From positions 1-64,000 of the forward strand of contig NZ_AUBQ01000018.1 in assembly GCF_000429325.1 (NCBI RefSeq): 64,000 nucleotides of DNA, written 5' to 3'. Made by a program: the position numbers and the translations under genes. Origin of the DNA: Fundidesulfovibrio putealis DSM 16056 (GTDB lineage: Bacteria > Desulfobacterota > Desulfovibrionia > Desulfovibrionales > Desulfovibrionaceae). Below the pieces are notes generated by a model. The model had not been told where the DNA came from. It was given only the letters and a program-made list of their open reading frames with translations, and did not search any database. This document shows, in pieces, positions 33,656-40,537 of this stretch; the first letter of the stretch is position 1, and every line of letters starts with the position of its first letter.

Positions 33656-33724
33656 ATGCAAAATTTGCAGTAGGTACGCCTCCGGCGGCCAAAGAGCTGC
33701 GCCCTTTGGAATCCAAAAGTATCC
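33656..33724 (+). repeat. Dispersed intergenic repeat, copy 2
   Basis: Nearly the same as 18744-18812, with the palindrome TGCAAAATTTGCA at its left end and the CGCCTCCGGCGGCCAAA hairpin to its right. The following ~215 bases up to azoR show no gene I can support. Confidence 0.8.
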
Positions 33725-33941
33725 CAGCTTGCTACTGGATCACCCTTCTGTACGGGTGGCTGTGGGCGATAAGCTTTTCAAGAGTCTCAAATATTTCACA
33801 TGCGCTGCACGCGCGGCGCGACGTTTCTGAAAAGCATCGCACTGGAAAATCCCGAAAATTCTTGTTCCGGCTGCCTGTCCAGGCTATTTGATGAACATTG
33901 CCCCGCGTCCGGGGCGTTCCATCAGACGCCAAGGAGCCGCC

Positions 33942-34568
33942 ATGCCCGCCATTCTCTATATCAAGGCGTCCCCGAGGGGACCCCGCTCCCATTCCATCGC
34001 CGTGGCCGACGCCTTCCTGGAAGCCTACCAGGAGGCCAACCCCCAGTATCTGGTCACCACCCGCAACCTGTTCGAGGATGACCTGCCGCCCTTCGACGGT
34101 CCCACCTTGCAGGCCAAATACAACGTCCTTCACGGCCTGACCCACGATCCGGCCCAACAGCGGGCCTGGCAGCAGGTGAAGCGCTACGTGGACGAACTGA
34201 AGGACTGCGCCCGGATCGTCATGGCCGTACCCATGTGGAACTTCAGCCTGCCCTACCGGCTGAAACACTACATCGACTTGGTGGTGCAGCCGGGTTTGTC
34301 CTTCGGCGTGAACGAAGACGGCGCGTTCGGGCTCATCCCGGACAAACCCGTGTTCATCGCCTACGCCTCGGGCGGAGCCTACCCGCCCGGCAGCGGCGCG
34401 GCGGTCATGGACCACCAGAAGCCCTACCTGGAGATGATACTCGGGTACATGGGGCTGAAAGACGTGCGAAGCGTGCGCGTGGAGGCGACGCTCTCCAGCG
34501 ACGCCCAGGTGGAGGAGAGCCGCTCCGGAGCGATTGCCAAGGCGCGGGAGATGGCGAAGGATTTCTAA
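33942..34568 (+). CDS. azoR: FMN-dependent NADH-azoreductase family protein
   Basis: The product is 208 residues with a flavodoxin-like fold. It has the N-terminal phosphate loop LYIKASPRGPRSHSIAVADA, the FMN-contacting MAVPMWNFSLPYRLKHYID, and the FIAYASGGAYPPGSG segment. Enzymes of this family reduce quinones and azo dyes with two-electron transfer. AAGGAGCCGCC precedes the ATG at 33942; the longer upstream frame lacks this. A decayed second copy of residues ~120-157 lies at 35509-35640. A perfect hairpin terminator follows both. Confidence 0.9.
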   Translation: MPAILYIKASPRGPRSHSIAVADAFLEAYQEANPQYLVTTRNLFEDDLPPFDGPTLQAKYNVLHGLTHDPAQQRAWQQVKRYVDELKDCARIVMAVPMWNFSLPYRLKHYIDLVVQPGLSFGVNEDGAFGLIPDKPVFIAYASGGAYPPGSGAAVMDHQKPYLEMILGYMGLKDVRSVRVEATLSSDAQVEESRSGAIAKAREMAKDF

Positions 34569-34684
34569 TCCTGGCGGGTTGCCCAGGGATATTTGAGGAT
34601 ATCCTGGGGCGCGACGCAACGGCGTGTCGGCGTGGCGTTCCAGCCAGATCACTGCTCCTGGATGACCCGCAGTTTTCCTTGAAC

Positions 34685-34715
34685 ACGGGCCTCTTGAATA
34701 ATTCAAGAGGCCCGT
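34685..34715 (+). terminator. Terminator downstream of azoR
   Basis: ACGGGCCTCTTGAA pairs perfectly with TTCAAGAGGCCCGT (14 bp) around a TAA loop. The same stem recurs at 35660-35690 after the azoR remnant. Confidence 0.85.
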
Positions 34716-35237
34716 CTCGTTACTGACATTGCCTTTCAATTCGAATGGTTGATGCAAATACTGAAGCGAGATGCAGGGCTGCATGAACCGGGAGACAAGA
34801 GGGCATGACAGCATGCATCTGCCGTGATCCGGATTGCGCATGACGCACAAGACTGGCATCTTGTTTCAATAAGGCAATGCAGCAGAAAAACTCCGAGTTA
34901 TTTGCGTACAATTCCAACACATTGCCACACCACAAATTTTATTTAACATTTTATTAACCGCATTTTCCTTCATACAGCTATGCAACACCATCTTGATGAA
35001 GTATATACAGGAGCACATCCGAACATGCATCTGTCACAGACAGAGAGAGCGCAGAATATTGCGGTGTCGTATCAGGTGCTTGCTGGCGGGAGCTGAAATT
35101 ACGAATCCGGCGGCCTTGGCGGAGGAGTCGGTTGTTTCAGCCAGCAACAGGCACTTTGAGACGTACGCCAATCCTGGCGCGGAAGCGGCAGGATCTGCAG
35201 CCAGCCGCACAGAACATACGACCCAAGGAGCTATCCC
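34716..35237. other. Long intergenic region, no confident gene
   Basis: The stretch is mostly AT-rich to about 34990. From 35024 an ATG preceded by AGGAG opens a 23-codon frame (MHLSQTERAQNIAVSYQVL) that ends near 35095. The reading then continues sensibly one frame over (EITNPAALAEESVVSASNRH) to 35241. This could be a frameshifted small gene, but I cannot confirm it. Confidence 0.35.
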
Positions 35238-35414
35238 ATGAGTTCAAAAAACAACGACAAGTCCGGCGGAAACAAGAAGCAGGCCAAGGGCAACATGCAG
35301 GAAGCCTCAAGGGGGTCAGGCAAAGACTCCAAGACGGAAGAAGCGGGCAGTACTGGCGCCGCCATGGGCAGCAGGGAAAAGAAGCTGGCCAAACTGGCCC
35401 AGAGGAAGAAATAG
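35238..35414 (+). CDS. Small Lys-rich, probably disordered protein
   Basis: The product is 58 residues, very hydrophilic, and rich in Lys, Gly, Ser and Gln (SGGNKKQAKGNMQEASRGSG; a KKLAKLAQRKK end). AAGGAG lies seven bases before the ATG, a strong initiation signal. The composition recalls small stress-related disordered proteins such as CsbD, without clear homology. It lies between azoR and the azoR remnant. Function is unknown. Confidence 0.6.
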   Translation: MSSKNNDKSGGNKKQAKGNMQEASRGSGKDSKTEEAGSTGAAMGSREKKLAKLAQRKK

Positions 35415-35508
35415 CCAACGGCGATACGGGGGCGATTCTTCAAGCGTGCCAGCTATCCTGAGCCCCCGGGAGTCGAGCAGAGCAACCGTGGACGGACCTC
35501 GGGGTCTG

Positions 35509-35640
35509 GCAAGTCGGGGCGAATGAGGACGGCTTCCCCGGACTCGTCCAGGACAAGCCCGTGTTCATCGCCTACGCCTCGGCGAGTCGTACCCGACGGG
35601 AAGCGGCGAGACGGTCATTGACCGCGACACGTCGATGTTC
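35509..35640 (+). pseudogene. azoR remnant (frameshifted fragment)
   Basis: The translated segment NEDGFPGLVQDKPVFIAYAS matches NEDGAFGLIPDKPVFIAYAS of azoR. After one missing base the match continues in the next frame as ESYPTGSGETVIDRD against GAYPPGSGAAVMDHQ. Only about 40 codons of the gene remain. The fragment is followed by the same GGGCCTCTTGA hairpin as the intact gene, so the whole 3' end was once duplicated. Confidence 0.85.
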
Positions 35641-35655
35641 CCCTGCGAGCTTCGC

Positions 35656-35694
35656 AAAGACGGGCCTCTTGAGTTCTTCAAGAGGCCCGTTTGC
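35656..35694 (+). terminator. Terminator downstream of azoR remnant
   Basis: ACGGGCCTCTTGA pairs with TCAAGAGGCCCGT (13 bp) around a five-base loop, with an outer GCAA/TTGC pair. It is a copy of the azoR terminator. The 400 bases that follow are AT-rich and contain no gene I can support. Confidence 0.8.
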
Positions 35695-36105
35695 ATTCGA
35701 CATCCTTGAACAGCACAAGGGATAAACACGACGCGCACCTGATACGGCAAGGCGAGATGGGCGAGGGAAGGCAAGGCTGCCGAGACCTGCTGGCAACCGC
35801 ATTCCAGCGTACATATACGACCGACAAGCTGACGCAAAACAAATACAAATCAATGCCCAAAATAACAACTCGCCAAACGCTACTAACAAATACACCCAAA
35901 CTTAACATTGCCTTGCGCCAACAAGCAACACTCTGCATACATATTTACTACAGATGAACAAAAAACAATCTTAATTACTTCCTAGTTACCTTCTGACAAC
36001 ACCAAGACTCACACGAGTCGACCACTGTTACAACTGCATGTCGTAAAAATTTACACCACAAAGTACACGACTACAATTTTCTCAACAATTTTAATGCACA
36101 AAAGC

Positions 36106-36121
36106 TGGCACACTTCATGCT
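36106..36121 (+). promoter_or_regulatory. Sigma-54 (RpoN) promoter
   Basis: TGGCACACTTCATGCT matches the -24/-12 consensus, with the invariant GG and GC exactly ten bases apart. It lies 62 bases before the PEP-CTERM gene on the same strand, so the expected start site is near 36132. Confidence 0.7.
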
Positions 36122-36182
36122 AAACTTAAAATGTCATTACATATGCATACTCTGAAAACGTTCAACAGGCAGGGGTATATTT

Positions 36183-36908
36183 ATGAAAAGAGTTTTACTT
36201 TCATTATTTGTAACTTGTTTAGTGTCGACATCTTCATGGGCTGCTTTCACCAATGGAGGATTTGAAACAGGTGACTTCACTGGATGGACGGTTTCTGGGT
36301 CAGGAGCTGGTCTTTCATCGGTGATAAGCAACGCCAGCCCCATGCTCTGGGGACAAACAACGAACATTGCTCCATACTACGGGAGCCATATGGCTCGCCT
36401 ACAAGATCTCGTTGGAAACTACCATAGTACCACCATCTCACAGTCTTCAGCATTATCAGCGGCAGATTTGACGGAAACGCTGTATGTTCGCTGGGGCGCA
36501 CTCCTCGTTGAGCCATCCAACTTGCATGATCTTGGGGCTCAGCCCGCCTTTGACATAATCATCCAAAAAAACGGAAGCAACATCGACGCCTTCCATGCTG
36601 ATGCGCTTACCAAGCAAGGGGGCGGCTGGGCGGACTACGGTTACCTGGACGGAACCGCCTGGTACAAGACCGGCCTGTACACCTACGCACTTTCCAACTT
36701 TGACGCCGGAGACATCATCACCGTCATGATGACCGTCATCGACTGCGGCTGGGGCGGCCATGGTGGAGCGGCATTCCTTGATGGCATCGGAACCACTCCC
36801 CTGCCCCCGGTCACTGCCACTCCCGAACCCGGCACCATGGTACTCATGGCCATCGGTGTGGCCGGAGCCGCATATCTCAAGCGCAGGAGAGGCAACGCCA
36901 AGGCTTAA
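36183..36908 (+). CDS. Exported PEP-CTERM sorting-domain protein
   Basis: The product is 241 residues. A signal peptide (MKRVLLSLFVTCLVSTSSWA) precedes an extracellular beta-sandwich region beginning NGGFETGDFTGWTVSG, typical of PEP-CTERM cargo. The C-terminus has the sorting signal TPEPGTMVLMAIGVAGAAYL followed by KRRR. Such proteins are recognised at the membrane by an exosortase and are often linked with exopolysaccharide. No exosortase gene is in this window. AGGGG lies about seven bases before the ATG. A sigma-54 promoter precedes it and a terminator follows, so it is probably a single-gene unit. Confidence 0.92.
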   Translation: MKRVLLSLFVTCLVSTSSWAAFTNGGFETGDFTGWTVSGSGAGLSSVISNASPMLWGQTTNIAPYYGSHMARLQDLVGNYHSTTISQSSALSAADLTETLYVRWGALLVEPSNLHDLGAQPAFDIIIQKNGSNIDAFHADALTKQGGGWADYGYLDGTAWYKTGLYTYALSNFDAGDIITVMMTVIDCGWGGHGGAAFLDGIGTTPLPPVTATPEPGTMVLMAIGVAGAAYLKRRRGNAKA

Positions 36909-36938
36909 CCGACCAAACGCCTGCAAATCGCCATCAAC

Positions 36939-36975
36939 GCCCCGGCCTGATTCAACAGGTCGGGGCTTCACTTTT
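36939..36975 (+). terminator. Terminator of PEP-CTERM gene
   Basis: GCCCCGGCCTG pairs with CAGGTCGGGGC (one G-U pair) across ATTCAA, followed by TTCACTTTT. Confidence 0.85.
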
Positions 36976-37004
36976 GTCAGTAAGGCACGACAATTGGGGG
37001 AATA

Positions 37005-37036
37005 CGAAAAAGCCCGGCAGGAAGACCTACCGGGCT
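37005..37036 (-). terminator. Terminator of receiver-TPR gene
   Basis: On the minus strand AGCCCGGTAGG pairs with CCTGCCGGGCT and is followed by TTTTTC. Confidence 0.85.
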
Positions 37037-37078
37037 TGAGCACTCAGACCATGACAACTGGCGCGGGCTGAGACCGCG

Positions 37079-38179
37079 CTAAATATCCTGCATGCTGTCC
37101 AGCGTCCCGGTTGACGGCGGCCCGCCGGGCATCCCCGCCCCTTTTGGGGGCCTGAACTCCCTGTTGAACAGCTTCAGGTGCAGCTTCAGCCCCTCGGCGA
37201 AATTCGCGTTGATCCACAGGGCTTTCAAAAGCGCCTCCTGCGCGCCCTTCACGTCTCCCATGAAGAACTGGGCCTTGGCCATGTTGAAGTGGATGTTCTC
37301 GTCGTCTGGCGTCAGCTCCAGCGCCTGCCGGTAGGCGTGCAGCGCGCCGGGCAGGTCCCCGGCCTTTCGGAGCTTCACTCCGAGCGAGTTGAATGGGTTG
37401 GGGCTGGCGGCGTCGTATTTGAGCACCTCGATGAACAGCTCCTTGGTCTCCTCCAGCCGGTTGAAGTGGGCGAAGGTCTCTGCAGCCATCTGCAGGTAGG
37501 TCTTGTAGCCCTCCAGGTCGCCCTTGCCCTTGTAGGCCTCGGCCAGCCCCTTGTAGGCCTCCGCGAACAGCTCGTTTATCTTCACGGCCTTCTTGAAGGC
37601 GATGATGGCCTGGCCGTACTTCATCTTCACCAGGTACTTGCAGCCCATGTCGTAGTACTTCTGGGCCTGATTGTCCTCGCTGACCAGCTCCTCGAAGGTC
37701 TCGATGGCCTCGTCGAAGCGGCCCGCAGCCAGCAGCCTGCGGCCTTCGTTCAACTGGGCCTGCTCGATCTCCACCAGCCTGTCGATCTTCAGGGCGCGCA
37801 GCATGTGCCGCTGAAAGGTCTCCATGGAATAGGGGCGCAGCACGTAGCCGTCCACCCCGGCGGCGATGGCCTCCAGCACGCGTTCCTTCTGGCCCTCCTG
37901 GGTCACCATGACCACGGGGGTGTCCTTCAGGTTCATGTTCAGGCGCAGAAGCTTGAGGAATTTAAAGCCGTCCATGTCCGTGAGCTGCGAGTCCAGCACC
38001 ACGAGGTCGACCTCCTGCATCCCCAGAAAGTCGATGGCCTCGGACCCGGAGGTGAACTGCTTGATCATGCCCGCCTTGAGCTGCTTCAGGCACTGGCGGT
38101 CGCGGCGGACGTGTTCCTCCAGGCCGGAAACGACGGCCACCACATCCAGTCTGACGGGGGAAGAGATCGGTTCCGGCAC
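37079..38179 (-). CDS. Response-regulator receiver fused to TPR repeats
   Basis: The product is 366 residues. The first ~125 form a CheY-like receiver with the phosphorylation Asp in DLVVLDSQLTDMDGF and a Lys-region variant YVLRPYS, where Arg replaces the usual Lys. The rest is TPR repeats (YYDMGCKYLVKMKYGQAIIA; AYKGLAEAYKGKGDLEGYKT; NMAKAQFFMGDVKGAQEAL) and a Pro/Gly-rich tail. It likely controls protein-protein contacts rather than DNA. The start is GTG at 38179 with GGAG upstream. It faces the PEP-CTERM gene tail to tail. Confidence 0.88.
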   Translation of the reverse strand: MPEPISSPVRLDVVAVVSGLEEHVRRDRQCLKQLKAGMIKQFTSGSEAIDFLGMQEVDLVVLDSQLTDMDGFKFLKLLRLNMNLKDTPVVMVTQEGQKERVLEAIAAGVDGYVLRPYSMETFQRHMLRALKIDRLVEIEQAQLNEGRRLLAAGRFDEAIETFEELVSEDNQAQKYYDMGCKYLVKMKYGQAIIAFKKAVKINELFAEAYKGLAEAYKGKGDLEGYKTYLQMAAETFAHFNRLEETKELFIEVLKYDAASPNPFNSLGVKLRKAGDLPGALHAYRQALELTPDDENIHFNMAKAQFFMGDVKGAQEALLKALWINANFAEGLKLHLKLFNREFRPPKGAGMPGGPPSTGTLDSMQDI

Positions 38180-38237
38180 GGGGACTCCAAGGCGAAGGGT
38201 TGGGGGGGCGGCTGGCCCCGGGCTGAACGGGAAAAGT

Positions 38238-38999
38238 CTACTGATTCAGGACGTCATAAATCCTGTCGCCAATGCGCGTCAACTCCGGCGTGCGCGGCAG
38301 CAGGCCGCACAGCTCGTCCAGGTGGCCGCGCTCCAGGAACATCCGGCGCGAGGCCCTGAAGCTCAGGTCGAACACCCAACTCAGGAGCAGCAGCGTGAAG
38401 TCGTTGCGATAGCGCATGAGCGCGTAGTCGCCGATGCGCCCGGCCTCGATCTGGGCCACGATGGCCGGGGTGTAGCGCTCCGGGTCGTCCTCCACGTGCA
38501 GCATCACCACGTCGGACTCCTTGCCGCCGGGGCGCAGGTGGTCGAGCATGATGCGGATGATGTCCAGCTTGTCGCTGTCGCGCACCACGCGGGTCACCAG
38601 GGCCAGCTCATCCGAAATGCCCGTGGGCAGCTCGCGCCGGTTGTGCATGACCACCGCCCCCAGAACCAGGCCGCGCGTGGCGGGGGCCAGATCCGAGAGC
38701 GCCGCGTGCGCGCGCAGGGAGCGCACCCCCAGGTGGGCGTGGTTGGCGGACTGGGCGTCCTTGAAGGTCTTGTAGGCGCGATACTGCGGGAAGCGGCCCG
38801 CGTCGTGGTACAGGGCCGCCAGATGCGCGGCCCGCGCAAGCCCCGGCGACAGGTCCAGCGTGGGCGTGATGGCCCTGGCTTCGGCCAGGACCTTGAAGGA
38901 GTGGTCGCGTTTGAGCTCGATGTGCGCGTCGTCCTGCGGGTCTCCCGTCAGGAAGCTTCGCACGTGGTCCTCAAACCAGGCGATATGCGAATCGATCAC
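38238..38999 (-). CDS. HD-domain phosphohydrolase
   Basis: The product is 253 residues. The metal-binding HD pair is in LAALYHDAGRFPQY, with further His in ANHAHLGVRSL and VVMHNRRELP and a downstream Asp in RDSDKLDIIRIML, the arrangement of HD hydrolases. The substrate is probably a nucleotide or phosphorylated metabolite but cannot be specified. The start is GTG with GAGG five bases upstream. It is followed on the same strand by the receiver-TPR gene after 58 bases. Confidence 0.85.
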   Translation of the reverse strand: MIDSHIAWFEDHVRSFLTGDPQDDAHIELKRDHSFKVLAEARAITPTLDLSPGLARAAHLAALYHDAGRFPQYRAYKTFKDAQSANHAHLGVRSLRAHAALSDLAPATRGLVLGAVVMHNRRELPTGISDELALVTRVVRDSDKLDIIRIMLDHLRPGGKESDVVMLHVEDDPERYTPAIVAQIEAGRIGDYALMRYRNDFTLLLLSWVFDLSFRASRRMFLERGHLDELCGLLPRTPELTRIGDRIYDVLNQ

Positions 39000-39133
39000 G
39001 AAAACCTCGTAATATCGGGATGGCTCGGCATCACTGCATTATCAGGTTGGTATTTTCAAGAACAAACACTTGTCTCCAACCGGCATACTCTGTACAAATT
39101 TAGGAAAGTTTTTCGCCGACCCGGAGGACATGG

Positions 39134-39532
39134 ATGAAAGCGCTTGTCGTTGAAGACGATTTCGCCAGCAGAAAGCTCTTGCAGAAGATACTCACCCCGT
39201 ACGGCGAAGTGGACATCGCGGTCAACGGACTGGAGGCCATCGAGGCCTTCACCAAGGCGTTGGAGGGCGATGCCCCCTACGACCTGATCTGCATGGACAT
39301 CATGATGCCCGAGATGGACGGGCAAGCCGCTCTCAAGCGCATCCGCGCCATCGAGCGCGAACGCAGCGTGCCCTCCATCCGAGAGTCCAAGGTCATCATG
39401 ACCACCGCCCTGGACGACCCAAAGAACGTGGTGGAAGCCTACTACAAGGGCGGCGCGACCTCCTACGTGCCCAAGCCCATTGACCGGGCCATGCTCCTGC
39501 ACCTGCTCAAGAACCTTAACCTGATCTCCTGA
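39134..39532 (+). CDS. Single-domain CheY-like response regulator
   Basis: The product is 132 residues and consists of one receiver domain. The acidic pocket is in ALVVEDDFASRKLL, the phosphorylation Asp in DLICMDIMMPEMDGQAAL, the Thr in VIMTTALDD and the Lys in YVPKPID. This form is close to chemotaxis-associated CheY variants of Desulfovibrio-like bacteria. GGAGG lies before the ATG. Its stop overlaps the start of the next gene (TGATG). Confidence 0.92.
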   Translation: MKALVVEDDFASRKLLQKILTPYGEVDIAVNGLEAIEAFTKALEGDAPYDLICMDIMMPEMDGQAALKRIRAIERERSVPSIRESKVIMTTALDDPKNVVEAYYKGGATSYVPKPIDRAMLLHLLKNLNLIS

Positions 39533-40293
39533 TGTCACATAAACGCGCCACGGCCCTTCTCTTCACGCTGGCCGCCATGCTGGCGACCGGCATCGGGGAC
39601 GCGTGCGCGTCCTCCTCGGAAGCGTTGCCCGGCCCCGCCCAGGCCCAGGCTCCGGGAGGAATCGGCATACTGGACCTGGTGTTCATAGGCATTGCCGTCT
39701 ACGTGGTCTGGCGCATGCTCACCAACTCCGCTCGCCGCAAAAAGGGCGATGACGACTCCACCATCGACGTCACCCCCACCCGCGAAGACGGCGAGGCCCC
39801 GCCACAGGAGCGCCGCAGCCGCGCCGCCCAGGCCGCTTGGGAGTACCTGACCGGTGAAAAGGGGCCGGACATCCACCCCGAGGACAAGCAGGAAAGAGAG
39901 GAACAGGAGGCCACGCCCTCCGGCGAATTCAACGAGCGCGAATTCCTGCGCGGCGCGAAGATGATCTATGGGCGCATCCGGCAGTCCCTGGCCATGCGCA
40001 ACATGGCGGACCTGCGCCAGTTCGCCTCGCCGGACATGATGCGGCGTTTCGAACAGATGGCCGAAGAGAAGCCGGATCGCGAGACCGTGGCCGTGATGCT
40101 GGTCGAGGCAACGGTGCTGAAGATCACCAAGGAAGACAAGCAGACCGTGGTGGACGTGGCCTATGAGGCCACCATCAGCGACGACCCCAAGACCAACGCG
40201 TCGCGGAAAGTGAACGAGGTCTGGAAATTCGTCAGGGATGACACGGTAGTGGATGGCAAGTGGTTGCTGGAGAGTATGGACTCCGTGAGTTAG
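39532..40293 (+). CDS. Tim44-like domain membrane protein
   Basis: The product is 253 residues. A signal-like N-terminus (ATALLFTLAAMLATGIGDA) and a second helix (GILDLVFIGIAVYVVWRML) are followed by a charged linker. A C-terminal Tim44-type domain follows (FLRGAKMIYGRIRQSLAMRN; LRQFASPDMMRRF; VVDVAYEATISDD; VNEVWKFVRD). Bacterial members are of unknown role. It is coupled to the CheY-like gene upstream, and a short terminator follows. Confidence 0.85.
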   Translation: MSHKRATALLFTLAAMLATGIGDACASSSEALPGPAQAQAPGGIGILDLVFIGIAVYVVWRMLTNSARRKKGDDDSTIDVTPTREDGEAPPQERRSRAAQAAWEYLTGEKGPDIHPEDKQEREEQEATPSGEFNEREFLRGAKMIYGRIRQSLAMRNMADLRQFASPDMMRRFEQMAEEKPDRETVAVMLVEATVLKITKEDKQTVVDVAYEATISDDPKTNASRKVNEVWKFVRDDTVVDGKWLLESMDSVS

Positions 40294-40347
40294 CCTCCAC
40301 CCGCAACGACCCTGCCGTCCGCCGGACCGGCCTGCCCCCGCCAGAAC

Positions 40348-40371
40348 GAGGCCTTCCGGCCTCTTTTTTTT
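40348..40371 (+). terminator. Rho-independent terminator after Tim44-like gene
   Basis: GAGGCC pairs with GGCCTC around TTCC and is followed by a run of about nine T. Confidence 0.88.
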
Positions 40372-40468
40372 ATCCCCCCTTGCCTCCCATGTCCCCTTCT
40401 TGCTTGCCAATTTCCAATTTATCTCTTCTGCGGCGAATTGCATCGGACAGTTATTTTCCTTTCGCGCG

Positions 40469-40497
40469 TTGACATTCTTTGAAAATAGGCCAACATA
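40469..40497 (+). promoter_or_regulatory. Possible sigma-70 promoter of the NO reductase gene
   Basis: TTGACA at 40469 is followed after 17 bases by AACATA, a weak -10. The Shine-Dalgarno GGAGG lies downstream at about 40527. Confidence 0.3.
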
Positions 40498-40537
40498 TCC
40501 ATCCTCTCCTTCCCTATACCTTGCCTGGAGGCCTGCA

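Noticed and set aside
33732-34859. 375-codon minus-strand frame opposite azoR
   Set aside because: It is antisense to a clear azoR gene and runs through its terminator.
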